This document shows, piece after piece, positions 9,703 through 19,495 of a stretch of 64,000 nt of DNA. Position 1 is the first letter of the stretch, and the number at the start of each line of letters is the position of its first letter. The notes beneath the pieces are model-generated. The model was not told where the DNA came from and made no database searches. It worked only from the letters and a program-made list of their open reading frames with translations. The stretch is from Mycobacterium seoulense (GTDB lineage: Bacteria > Actinomycetota > Actinomycetes > Mycobacteriales > Mycobacteriaceae): NCBI RefSeq assembly GCF_010731595.1, contig NZ_AP022582.1, positions 1-64,000 on the forward strand, in the 5' to 3' direction. The position numbers and the translations under genes are program-made.

Positions 9703-11191
9703 ATGACCGCATTGAGCGCCGATCTGGTCAGGTCGAAAGATCGCCACGCAGAACGCACGGCGCTGCGTTGTGACGACTTGCGGTTCACCTATGCGGAATT
9801 CGACGCGGCGGCGGCCCGGTCGCCACGCTCCTCGAGCGGGCCGGGTGGAGCCGGGTGTGGGCGTGATGCCCAACACGCCGGCATTCGCCATTGTCTTCTA
9901 CGGCATCATGTATCGCGGCGCCGTCGCGGTACCGGTGAACCCGTTGCTCAAGGCCCGGGAGGTCGCCTACTACCTGCTCAACAGCGGTGCCAGGGCGTTG
10001 TTCGCGACACCGGCCTTCGCCGACACGGCCACCACCGGTGCCCGCGACGCGGGCGCCCGCTGCTGGCTCGTCGACGACGCCGGGCTGGCCGAGCTTCGCC
10101 GGCGTGCCCGCCCAGGACTCCCCAGTTCAGCGCGACGACGAGGACATCGCGGTCATCCTGCACACCTGGGACCACGGGTAAGCCCAAGGGCGCCATGCTC
10201 ACTCACGGCAATCTGCGCCGTAACGCCGACGTCAGCGTCCGCACCCTGATCGAGACCGGTCCGGACGACGTGGTGATGGGCTGTCTGCCGTTGTTCCATG
10301 TCTTCGGGCTGACCTGTGGCCTGAATTCTTCGGTCCTGGCGGGAGCGATGCTGACGCTCGTTCCGCGCTTCGACCCCCGCAAGGCGCTCGAGGTGATCGA
10401 GCGTGACCGGGTCACGGTTTTTCAGGGGGTGCCGACAATGTATTCGGCGCTGCTCTCCGTGGCGGACGAGGCCGTGCCGGGGGCGACGCACAGCCTTCGA
10501 ACCTGCGTCTCGGGTGGTGCAGCGCTGCCGGTCCAGGTGCTCACCGACTTCGAAAAGGCTTTCGGCTGCCCGGTTCTCGAGGGGTACGGGTTGTCCGAGA
10601 GCTCCCCGGTGGCGGCGTTCAACCACCCGAACCGGCCGCGCAAGGCGGGCTCGATCGGCACCCCGATCGAGGGTGTCGAGATGGGTGGTCGACCTCGACG
10701 GCGTCGAGGTGCCGCAGGGTGAGACGGGCGAGGTCCAGATCCGGCGGCCACAACGTGATGAAGGGCTACTGGAACCTGCCCGACGCGACGGCGGGCAGCA
10801 TCACGGCCGACGGGTGGCTGAACACCGGTGACATCGGACGCGTCGACTCCGGCGGCTATTTCTACATCGTCGACCGGACCAAGGACATGATCATCCGCGG
10901 CGGGTACAACGTGTATCCCCGCGAGATCGAGGAGGTGCTCTACGAGCACCCGGCGGTGGCCGAAGCCGCCGTCGTCGCCATCCCGCACGACTCCCTCGGT
11001 GAGGTCGGTGCCGCCGTCGCGCTCAAGGAGGGCGCGGCCGTCGCGCCGGAAGAGCTGCGCGACTACGTCAAGGCCCGGGTGCCTACAAATACCCGCGACT
11101 GGTGTGGCTCGTCGACGCGCTGCCCAAAGGACCGACCGGGAAGGTCCAGAAACGCGACATCACCGTCCCCACAACCGAAAGTGCACGATGA
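9703..11191 (+). pseudogene. Acyl-CoA ligase (FadD-type, AMP-binding), frameshifted
   Basis: ATP-dependent activation of a carboxylate to its CoA thioester. The start at 9703 follows CGGAGG. Readable pieces include [20 protein letters not shown], the P-loop [73 protein letters not shown] and the C-terminal GPTGKVQKR lysine motif, so all core adenylation motifs are present. About six single-base breaks scatter over 9820-11150. The repaired stop overlaps the next start (ATGA, 11188-11191), indicating an operon with the PHA synthase-like gene. Repaired length is about 495 aa. Confidence 0.8.
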
Positions 11192-12878
11192 CCATGGCAA
11201 CCAAGACCGCGGCCGATGAGCTCGCCGTACCACTGGACCTGCTGCTGACCAGCGCCACCAAACCGTTCGCGAGCCGGATGCTGCCGGACGCCACCTGGGC
11301 GCGCTTCGGCGCCAACCTGGCCAGCAGCCCGGCGCGGTGGCCGGCCGGATCGGCGCGCTCACCCGCGAGCTCGGCGCCATAGCGGCGGGCAATTCGCACC
11401 GCGTTCCGGCGCGCTCCGACAAGCGATTCGCCGACCCGGCGTGGGAGCAGAACCCGTTGCTGCACCGGATCATGCAGGCCTATCTCGCGGGCGCGGAGAC
11501 TGCCGAAGGGCTGCTCGCCGACGCCGGGCTGGACTGGCGGGACCAGGAGCGGATGCGGTTCGTTGTCGACAACCTGGTCGAGGGTTTGGCGCCCGGCAAC
11601 AACCCGCTGATCAGCCCGCTGGGCTGGAAGGCGATGATCGACACCGGCGGGCTGAGCGCGGTCCGGGGCGTCAAAGCCTTTGCCCGCGACATGCTTTCGA
11701 AGCCGAGGGTGCCCGCGATGGTGGAGCCCGACGCCTTCGTGGTGGGCGAGAGCCTGGCTGTCACCAAGGGTGCGGTGGTGCTGCAGACGTCGATGTTCGA
11801 GCTGATCCAGTACGCCCCGCAGACGGCCAAGGTGCGCGAGATTCCCTGCTCATGGTGCCGCCGGTGATCAACAAGTACTACGTCATGGACATCGCGCCCG
11901 GGCGCAGCATCATCGAATACTTCGTCCAGCAGGGGCAGCAGGTCTTCGTCATCTCCTGGCGCAATCCGCATAAGCGGCACCGGGATTGGGGCTTCGACGT
12001 GTACGGCGCCGCGATCGTCGAGGCGATGGACGCGCTGCAGGCGATCACCGGGACCGACAGCACGCACCTGTTCGCCACCTGCTCGGGCGGCATCCTGGCC
12101 GCGATGACGGCCGCCCACCTGGCCGGTGTCGGCGAGGGCGACCGGGTGGCCGGCCTGAACCTGTCCGTCACCGTGCTGGACGAGACCCGGCCGGGTTCGC
12201 GGCCGCCATGATGAGCGACCGCGCCGCCCAGGCGGCCATCCGCGTTTCGGGGCGGAAGGGCTATCTGGACGGGCGGGACATGGCCGAGATGTTCGCGTGG
12301 CTGCGGCCAACCGACCTGGTCTGGCGGTACTGGGTGAACAACTACGTGCAGGGCCGCAAGCCGGCCCCCTTCGACGTGCTGTTCTGGAACGCCGACACCA
12401 CCCGGATGACCGCCGCCCTGCACCGCGACATGGTGCAGATGGCGATGCGGAACGCGCTCGTCAACCCCGGCGGGGTCAGCATGCTCGGCACCCCGGTGGA
12501 CCTGGGGAAGATCACCTCCGACGCGTACGTGGTCGGCGGCGTCGCCGACCACATCTCCCGTGGCAGGCCACCTACCGCAGCGCGCGGCTTCTCGGCAGCA
12601 AGGACAACCGGTACGTGCTGTCCACCAGCGGTCACATCGCGGCCCTGGTCAACCCGCCGGGCAACCCGAAGGCGTCATACCGGACCGGTCCGGTCGACGC
12701 CGAGGATCCGCAGCGGTGGCTTGAGTCGTCGCAGGAGTCGAGTGACTCCTGGTGGCCGGACTATGTGGCCTGGCTCGCCGAGCGCAGCGGGCCCGAGGTC
12801 GACGCGCCGAAAGCGCTTGGCGGCGAAGGGTTTCCGCCACTCGGCCCGGCCCCCGGCAGCTACGTGATGGAGAAGTGA
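11188..12878 (+). pseudogene. Poly(hydroxyalkanoate) synthase-like alpha/beta hydrolase, frameshifted
   Basis: PhaC enzymes polymerise hydroxyacyl-CoA. The repaired 562-aa frame starts MTMATKTAADELAVPLDLLL and shows the class-typical N-domain (NPLLHRIMQAYLAGAE, VDNLVEGLAPGNNPLISPLG), VPPVINKYYVMDIAPGRSII, and the lipase-like box ATCSGG with cysteine as nucleophile, where ordinary lipases have serine. The C-terminal DHISPW and STSGHIAALVNPPGNPK carry the expected Asp and His. Breaks lie near 11335, 11845, 12195 and 12560. Placed between an acyl-CoA ligase and a second hydrolase, it suggests polyester storage or a related acyl transfer. Confidence 0.75.
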
Positions 12879-13729
12879 GTGAAGCGCGGTGCACAACAGC
12901 GGCGCCTGCGCGTGGTAACGCCGAGCACGCTCGGCGCCGAGCGCTACGTCAGCGGGTGGGCAGCGGATCCGGGTCAACGTGCACCGTGGAACCGGCGTGC
13001 CGCTGGTGCTGTGCAACGGCATCGGCGCCAGCCTCGAGGTGCTCGACCCGCTGGTGGAGCGACTCGATCGCACAGTGGTCAGGTTCGACGTCCCCGGCAC
13101 CGGGGGCTCACCCACCTCACCGCTGCCGTACGGCTTTCCCTACCTCGCCTGGGTGCTGGGACGGGTCCTGTCGAGGCTGGGCATCGGGGTGGTCGATGTG
13201 CTCGGGCTGTCCTGGGCGGCGCTCTGGCGCAGCAGTTCGCCTTCCAGAACCCCCGCCGCTGCCGGCGCATCGTCCTGGTGGCGACCGGTACCGGCGTGCT
13301 GATGGTGCCGGCCCATCCGCGGTGCTGTCGAAAATGGTTACCCCGCGCAGGTTCTCGGATCCCGACTACGCCGCGGCCATCGCCGGTGAGCTGTACGGCG
13401 GTACCGTGCGCGCCCACGGTGAAGACGTGGCCCGGTTGTTCGTGCGGCAATTGCACGCTGGGTCGAAGATGGGCTACCTGCACCAGCTGCTCGCGGGCGC
13501 CGTCTGGACCAGCCTGTTCGCGTTGCCGGCCGTGCGGCAGGAGACGCTGATCGTGGCGGGCACCGACGACCCGATCATCCCGGTGGTCAACGCCCGCATC
13601 CTGCACGCTCTGCTGCCCCATTCGATGCTCCACCTGCATTCGGGCGGGCACATCGATGTCGTACACAACGCGACCGAGCTCGCGCCCGTCATCGAGAAGT
13701 TCTTGGCCGAACCGGGCGAACGGGCCTAG
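12879..13729 (+). pseudogene. Alpha/beta hydrolase, PHA depolymerase-like, frameshifted
   Basis: A GTG at 12879, directly after the phaC stop, gives MKRGAQQRRLRVVTPSTLGA. Breaks near 12955, 13222 and 13315 interrupt an alpha/beta hydrolase: VPLVLCNGIGASLEVLDPLV, DVPGTGGS, the nucleophile elbow GLSWGGALAQQ, then IVAGTDDPIIPVVNA and HSGGHIDVV with the acid and histidine. Repaired length of about 284 aa fits intracellular PHA depolymerases and related esterases. Position in the phaC operon favours polymer turnover, but a generic esterase role is possible. Confidence 0.7.
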
Positions 13730-13744
13730 GCGCCCGCGGACTCT

Positions 13745-14233
13745 CTAGGCCGCAATGTCCGCCGTGACCGCGCCGGTCAACCGGATCAGGTCCCGCGGTG
13801 AAACCCCGACGTCCCAGCCGCGGCGCCCCGCGCTGCAGTACACCCGATCCCAGGCCAGTGCGCCCGCGTCCACGACGGCCGGCAGGGCCTTGCGCTGCCC
13901 GAACGGCGACACGGCGCCCACCAGGTAGCCGGTGGCCCGCTGGGCCACGGCCGCATCGGCCATGTCCGCCTTGGCCACCCCGAGCGCCGCGGCGGCCGCC
14001 TTCAGCGAGAGGCGGGCCGGCGCCGGCAGCATCGCGACCGCAAGCCCGCCCGGCACCGCGATGATCAGCGTCTTGTAGATCTGCTCGGGCGCGATGCCGC
14101 GCGCCGTCGTCAGCGCGTGGACCGCCTCAACACCGAACGAGCGTTCCCGCGGATCGTGGTCGAAGGTGACAACCTCGTGCGCCACACCGGCTTTCACCAA
14201 CGCGGCGATCGCGGGCGTGGCGGCGCGGCCCAC
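13745..14233 (-). CDS. Cys-tRNA(Pro)/aminoacyl-tRNA deacylase, YbaK/EbsC family
   Basis: YbaK proteins hydrolyse mischarged Cys-tRNA(Pro). The 162-aa frame is unbroken: ATPAIAALVKAGVAHEVVTF at the N-terminus, EQIYKTLII with the conserved lysine, LSLKAAAAALGVAKADMA, and the TGYLVGAVSPFGQRKALPAV core typical of the family. Length is normal. It lies downstream of the SDR gene on the same strand with 12 bases between them. Corresponds to the Rv3224A/Rv3224B position in M. tuberculosis. Confidence 0.85.
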   Translation of the reverse strand: MGRAATPAIAALVKAGVAHEVVTFDHDPRERSFGVEAVHALTTARGIAPEQIYKTLIIAVPGGLAVAMLPAPARLSLKAAAAALGVAKADMADAAVAQRATGYLVGAVSPFGQRKALPAVVDAGALAWDRVYCSAGRRGWDVGVSPRDLIRLTGAVTADIAA

Positions 14234-14245
14234 CGCTCGGCCCCG

Positions 14246-15090
<845 letters not shown>

Positions 15091-15153
15091 GGCGCCACAT
15101 TAACGTCCTGGCCCGCTCGCCCGGATCGGGGGACGGGCGGACCCGGATGCCGC

Positions 15154-15180
15154 GGAAATAGCACGTCGGCCACCGCTGTT
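15154..15180 (+). promoter_or_regulatory. Candidate SigH-type autoregulatory promoter
   Basis: GGAAAT (15154-15159) and GTT (15178-15180) are separated by 18 bases, close to the mycobacterial SigH/SigE pattern GGAAYA-N-GTT. It sits 84 bases before the GTG start of sigH. SigH is known to transcribe its own gene. The -35 differs from consensus at one or two positions, so the call is tentative. Confidence 0.4.
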
Positions 15181-15263
15181 GAAGCAAGCGGTCTCTGATG
15201 TGACGTGGGCGCACCCGGGCAGACACTGTCGGTGGCAGCCTCTAGATTGGGAGGAGCGGTTTG

Positions 15264-16039
15264 GTGTCAGCGGCGACGAGCCTGTTGGACCGTCCAATGG
15301 GTGCCGAGCAGTTGGCTTGCGTTCCTGCAAGCCCGGTGGCGCTTTCAGTGCTGCCCGGCGACACCGCAGCAGAAGGGACCGGGTTCATCGACATGGCCGA
15401 CACAGACGGCGCGACAGCACGCGAGGCTCCCGATCCGGCCCCGCACGAGACGGACGCCGAGCTCATGGCGCGTTTCGAGCGCGACGCGATACCCCTGCTG
15501 GACCAGCTGTACGGCGGTGCCCTGCGCATGACGCGCAATCCCGCCGACGCCGAAGACCTGCTGCAAGAGACGATGGTGAAGGCGTACGCGGGGTTTCGTT
15601 CCTTCCGCGCCGGCACCAATCTCAAGGCGTGGCTGTACCGGATCCTGACCAACACCTACATCAACAGCTACCGCAAGCGGCAGCGCCAGCCGGCCGAGTA
15701 CCCGACCGAGGAGATCACCGACTGGCAGCTGGCCTCCAACGCCGAGCACTCGTCCACCGGGCTGCGCTCGGCCGAGGTCGAGGCGCTCGAGGCGCTGCCC
15801 GACACCGAGATCAAGGAAGCGCTGCAGGCGTTGCCGGAAGAGTTCCGGATGGCCGTCTATTACGCCGATGTCGAGGGGTTCCCATACAAGGAAATCGCCG
15901 AGATCATGGACACGCCCATCGGGACGGTAATGTCACGGCTGCACCGCGCCGGCGTCAGCTGCGTGGGTTGTTGGCTGACGTGGCCAAAGAGCGGGGCTTC
16001 AACCGCGGCCAGCAGGCGCACGAGGAGGTGTCGTCATGA
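15264..16039 (+). CDS. sigH: ECF RNA polymerase sigma factor SigH (one frameshift near 3' end)
   Basis: SigH directs the response to oxidative and heat stress. Region 2 is seen in [20 protein letters not shown] through [19 protein letters not shown], and region 4 in [20 protein letters not shown] through GTVMSRLHR. One missing G near 15945 breaks the frame; the other frame gives [20 protein letters not shown] and ends at 16039, overlapping rshA (ATGA). The GTG at 15264 has a good GGGAGGAG site, whereas the ATG at 15393 ([10 protein letters not shown]) matches the annotated M. tuberculosis start. The longer form would add 43 residues. Confidence 0.85.
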
Positions 16040-16338
16040 GCGAGCTTTCCGGCCCGGGCGACTCCTGCCCCAACGACGACGCCCACGGTGCCGTCGGCTG
16101 CGCCGAGGTGATCCGTCAGGTCTGGCTCCTGCTCGACGGCGAGTGCACGCCGGAGTCGCGGGACCAGTTGCGCCGCCACCTCGAAGCGTGCCCCGGCTGC
16201 TTCAAGCATTACGGCCTCGAGGAGCGGATCAAGGCGTTGATCGCCACCAAATGCCGGGGCGAGAAGGCCCCCGAAGGCCTCCGCGAGCGGCTACGGCTGG
16301 AGATCCGGCGGACCACCGTCATCCGCGAGTCGCAGTAG
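16036..16338 (+). CDS. rshA: Anti-sigma factor RshA (zinc-associated, ZAS family)
   Basis: RshA binds and silences SigH and releases it on disulfide stress. The 100-aa protein has the ZAS motif H48-x3-C52-x2-C55 in [10 protein letters not shown], with further cysteines at 11, 22 and 37. The segment [16 protein letters not shown] is near-identical to the M. tuberculosis protein as I recall it. The ATG overlaps the repaired sigH stop by four bases, so the two are translationally coupled. Confidence 0.93.
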   Translation: MSELSGPGDSCPNDDAHGAVGCAEVIRQVWLLLDGECTPESRDQLRRHLEACPGCFKHYGLEERIKALIATKCRGEKAPEGLRERLRLEIRRTTVIRESQ

Positions 16339-16344
16339 CGGTCC

Positions 16345-16419
16345 TCAGGCGTTGGGCCGCTTGCCGTGGTTGGCTTTGCTGTGCTTGCGGTCGCGCTTCT
16401 TACGGCCCCGTTTGGCCAT
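16345..16419 (-). CDS. Actinobacterial ribosomal protein bL37 (24 aa)
   Basis: A 24-codon frame starting [20 protein letters not shown] and ending RPNA, with ATG at 16417-16419 and TGA at 16345-16347. The highly basic peptide matches mycobacterial bL37, the small protein found in 50S cryo-EM structures near the peptidyl-transferase centre. It lies convergent to rshA with six bases between the stops. It is too short for most gene finders. Confidence 0.88.
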
Positions 16420-16575
16420 GGTCGAACCCTCCGTTGATCGGTCTTTGTGCGGGCGCGCGGCGCCCGTCAGCCTGCCGCACAGTCTCTCACGAGGTCCGAA
16501 CCACGTGAAATCGGCACGACGCCGAAGCCCGTGCCACCGTACGACCGCTCCAATCCATCCGTCACACTGACATAC

Positions 16576-16971
16576 GTGACGACGTCGACGTTGATTCGGG
16601 CATTTGGTCTATCACGGATGGCGCTTGGTCTGTGGCTCGCGCTGGCGCCTCAACGTCCCGGCGAACTGTGGTTCGGCGAACCCGATCCGCCGGCGGCGGG
16701 TACCGCGCTCTTGCGTTGTGTCGGCGGACGGGACCTGGGCATCGGACTCGGCCTTACGGCGAACGCTACGCCGGACTCATTGTGGTTGAGGGTCGGAATC
16801 CTCGCCGATGTCATTGATGGCGTGGCCACGCTGGCGGCGAGCCGCCAGATGCCACGCGCGGGCGCGCTCGTCGGCTTCGTCGGGGCGACCGCCTACTCGG
16901 TCATCGGGATTCTGATGCTGCGCGCGGGCCGGGATCGGACAGCGGATCGTTCGGGCATCGCGCAGGGATAG
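16576..16971 (+). CDS. Small membrane protein, DUF4267-like
   Basis: 131 aa from the GTG at 16576. Four hydrophobic segments are visible: LIRAFGLSRMALGLWLAL, TALLRCVGGRDLGIGLGL, LWLRVGILADVIDGVATLA, and ALVGFVGATAYSVIGILML, ending in an arginine-rich tail. The spacing and GGRDLGIG motif recall small four-helix DUF4267-type proteins, but I am not certain of the family. No ribosome site is obvious, so it may be leaderless or start elsewhere. Function unknown. Confidence 0.6.
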   Translation: MTTSTLIRAFGLSRMALGLWLALAPQRPGELWFGEPDPPAAGTALLRCVGGRDLGIGLGLTANATPDSLWLRVGILADVIDGVATLAASRQMPRAGALVGFVGATAYSVIGILMLRAGRDRTADRSGIAQG

Positions 16972-17133
16972 CCCCCTACCCGCCTGACGTGAGCCCGCAC
17001 CGCCCACGGCACAAGACCAGAGCCCCGCGTGCCGAGGTCCGGACCGCACCTGTGGTTCGATAGACACCGAGCCTGACGGAAGCTTGATGACCAGCAGCCG
17101 GCCTGCGCAATGGCCGATACGAGTGGGGTGAAG

Positions 17134-17349
17134 ATGGCCGAGGATGTCCGCGCCGAGATCGTGGCCAGCGTGCTCGAAGTCGTGGTGAGCGAGGGTGACC
17201 AGATCGGCAAAGGCGACGTCGTGGTGTTGTTGGAGTCGATGAAGATGGAGATTCCCGTGTTGGCCGAGGTCGACGGCACCGTCAGCAAGGTGAGCGTCTC
17301 CGTGGGCGATGTCATCCAGGCGGGCGACCTGATTGCCGTGATCAGCTAG
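17134..17349 (+). CDS. Biotinylated/lipoyl-attachment protein TB7.3
   Basis: A free-standing biotin carrier domain of 71 aa. The sequence LLESMKMEIPVLAEV carries the MKM biotinylation motif with Lys37, flanked by the two halves of the barrel (AEIVASVLEVVV and GTVSKVSVSVGDVIQAGD). The ATG at 17134 gives the same length and start (MAEDVRAE) as the M. tuberculosis protein Rv3221c; an ATG eight codons upstream is less likely. A BirA-type ligase elsewhere would modify it; its carboxylase partner is unknown. Confidence 0.92.
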   Translation: MAEDVRAEIVASVLEVVVSEGDQIGKGDVVVLLESMKMEIPVLAEVDGTVSKVSVSVGDVIQAGDLIAVIS

Positions 17350-17392
17350 CCGTTGGACCCCTCTGTTGCCGGGGATGCCCGGGGAGTGAGTG

Positions 17393-18892
17393 ATGTCGAC
17401 TCTCGGTGATCTGCTCGCCGAACACACCGTGCTGCCGGGCAACGCGGTGGACCACCTGCACGCGGTGGTGGGGGAGTGGCAGCTGCTGGCAGACCTGTCG
17501 TTCGCCGACTACCTGATGTGGGTTCGCCGCGACGACGGCATGTTGGTGTGTGTGGCGCAGTGCCGGCCCAACACCGCGCCCACGGTGCTGCTCACCGATT
17601 CGGTGGGCAGTGTGGTCGCCGCCGACCGGCTGGCGCTCGTCGCCCAGACCTTCGAATCCGGCGCCGCCCAGCGGGATTACGATGCGGGCCAAGAGGATTC
17701 GTTGCTGCCCGGCCCGCACGTCGAGGCCTCGCCGGTGCAGTACGGCGGCCGCGTGGTGGCCGTGCTCACCCGCCATCAAACCGCGGTCGCGGCCGACCGC
17801 ACGTCCGGCCAACTGGAGACCGCCTACCGGGAGTGCGCGAGCGACCTCGTCCACATGCTCGCCGACGGCACCTTCCCCGACGTGGGGGACGTCGTCATGT
17901 CCCGTTCCACGCCCCGGGCGGGCGACGGCTTCATCCGGCTGGACGTCAACGGCGTCGTCGCGTACGCCAGCCCCAACGCGGTGTCGGCCTACCATCGGAT
18001 GGGGCTGACCAGCGAGCTGGAGGGCCGCAACCTGGTCAAGGTGACGCGGCCGCTGATCTCGGATCCCTTCGAGGCGCAGGAGCTGGCCGAGCACGTGCTC
18101 GACCTGCTCGCCGGGGGCAAGAGCATGCGGATGGAGGTCGACGCCGGCGGCGCCACGGTGCTGCTGCGGACGCTGCCCCTGGTGGTCAACGGCGCCAGCG
18201 CCGGGGCGGCGGTGCTGATCCGCGACGTCACCGAGGTGAAGCGCCGCGACCGGGCCCTGATCTCCAAGGACGCCACGATTCGCGAAATCCACCACCGGGT
18301 GAAGAACAACCTGCAGACGGTGGCGGCGCTGCTACGCCTGCAGGCCCGACGGACGGCCAACGCCGAGGGGCGCGAAGCCCTGATCGAGTCGGTGCGCCGG
18401 GTCTCGTCGATCGCTTTGGTGCACGACGCGCTGTCGATGTCGGTCGACGAGCAGGTGAACCTCGACGAGGTCATCGACCGGATCCTGCCGATCATGAACG
18501 ACGTGGCGTCGGTGGACCGGCCGATCCGGATCAACCGGGTCGGGGACCTGGGGGTGCTGGACTCCGACCGGGCGACCGCGCTGATCATGGTGATCACCGA
18601 ATTGGTTCAGAACGCGATCGAGCATGCGTTCGACCCGGCGGTCGAAGCGGGGTCGGTGACCATCCGCGCCGAGCGGTCGGCGCGCTGGCTCGACGTCGTC
18701 GTCCACGACGACGGCCGCGGGTTGCCCGAGGGCTTCAGCCTGGAGACGTCCGACAGCCTCGGTCTGCAGATCGTGCGGACCCTGGTGTCGGCCGAGCTCG
18801 ACGGCACGCTGGGCATGCGCCAAGCCCCGTCCAGCGGCACCGATGTGGTGTTGCGGGTGCCGATCGGCCGGCGGGCCCGCTTGGTGTTGTAG
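17393..18892 (+). CDS. pdtaS: Sensor histidine kinase PdtaS
   Basis: Cytosolic HisKA_2-type kinase of the PdtaS-PdtaR system, whose partner is an ANTAR antiterminator encoded elsewhere. The 499-aa protein has an N-terminal GAF-like domain, a PAS domain (GDGFIRLDVNGVVAYASPNA), the H-box REIHHRVKNNLQTVAALLRL with histidines at about 300-301, and an ATPase domain with ELVQNAIEHAFD and VVHDDGRGLPEGF. ATG 17393 follows GGGGAGTGA; the adjacent GTG at 17390 is an alternative. It ends at a strong terminator shared with whiB1. Confidence 0.94.
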   Translation: MSTLGDLLAEHTVLPGNAVDHLHAVVGEWQLLADLSFADYLMWVRRDDGMLVCVAQCRPNTAPTVLLTDSVGSVVAADRLALVAQTFESGAAQRDYDAGQEDSLLPGPHVEASPVQYGGRVVAVLTRHQTAVAADRTSGQLETAYRECASDLVHMLADGTFPDVGDVVMSRSTPRAGDGFIRLDVNGVVAYASPNAVSAYHRMGLTSELEGRNLVKVTRPLISDPFEAQELAEHVLDLLAGGKSMRMEVDAGGATVLLRTLPLVVNGASAGAAVLIRDVTEVKRRDRALISKDATIREIHHRVKNNLQTVAALLRLQARRTANAEGREALIESVRRVSSIALVHDALSMSVDEQVNLDEVIDRILPIMNDVASVDRPIRINRVGDLGVLDSDRATALIMVITELVQNAIEHAFDPAVEAGSVTIRAERSARWLDVVVHDDGRGLPEGFSLETSDSLGLQIVRTLVSAELDGTLGMRQAPSSGTDVVLRVPIGRRARLVL

Positions 18893-18909
18893 GCGTCACG
18901 CCAACACAA

Positions 18910-18943
18910 CAGTGCGGCCCCGACTTTCGTCGGGGCCGCACTG
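18910..18943. terminator. Bidirectional hairpin between pdtaS and whiB1
   Basis: A perfect 15-base stem (18910-18924 with 18929-18943) closed by a TTTC loop lies between the convergent stops of pdtaS and whiB1. There is no long T tract on either side, as is common for mycobacterial terminators. The symmetry would serve both transcripts. Confidence 0.8.
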
Positions 18944-18958
18944 TGTGCTCTGACTGAA

Positions 18959-19213
18959 TCAGACTCCGCTGCGGGCCTTCGTCCGGGCATTGCGACGCTT
19001 GAGGGCGCGCCGCTCGTCTTCGCTCATGCCGCCCCAGACGCCCGAGTCCTGGCCGGTATTCAGGGCCCAGGACAGGCAATCCGTGGTCACCGGGCACCGA
19101 TTGCAGACCAGTTTCGCGTCAGCGATCTGCGCGAGCGCCGGGCCGCTGTTCCCTACCGGGAAGAACAGCTCCGGGTCCTCGTCACGACAGACCGCCTTGT
19201 GGCGCCAATCCAT
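18959..19213 (-). CDS. whiB1: Transcriptional regulator WhiB1 (4Fe-4S, NO-responsive)
   Basis: 84 aa with the four cluster cysteines at 9, 37, 40 and 46 (CNRCPVTTDC) and the GVWGG turn, followed by a basic C-terminus (RRALKRRNARTKARSGV). WhiB1 is an essential Wbl protein that binds sigma A region 4 and DNA and reacts with nitric oxide. Length and sequence match the M. tuberculosis protein. Upstream lies a CRP-type site. Confidence 0.97.
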   Translation of the reverse strand: MDWRHKAVCRDEDPELFFPVGNSGPALAQIADAKLVCNRCPVTTDCLSWALNTGQDSGVWGGMSEDERRALKRRNARTKARSGV

Positions 19214-19375
19214 ACGTTCTTACTCCTCACTGAGTGCGCAGCAGGGCGCACGGCCAATTTTCTTCGGCTGTTAACGCGTGCACAAGAAAAGGGTCCGTAC
19301 CCCTATCCAAATTTCTGCATGCAACCTTTCGATCGTTTCACAGGCTCAACAGAAGTCAATAGGACCGAGTTAGCT

Positions 19376-19391
19376 CGTGGGCTATCTCACT
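19376..19391 (-). promoter_or_regulatory. CRP/Cmr-type binding site upstream of whiB1
   Basis: On the minus strand this reads AGTGAGATAGCCCACG, the same 16 bases I recall for the cAMP-CRP (Rv3676) site that controls whiB1 in M. tuberculosis. It lies 163 bases before the whiB1 start, in the 282-base gap between whiB1 and the lipid kinase gene; I see no other clear signal in that gap. Confidence 0.75.
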
Positions 19392-19495
19392 TTGATCATT
19401 CGGTAGCCGAGCCCTTACTCCGTTGTACTACACTGACGGGCCACTCTCGCGGAAAAATTTCGCCGCCCGGCTCGTGGGCGCTTCGTTCGCGCAGG

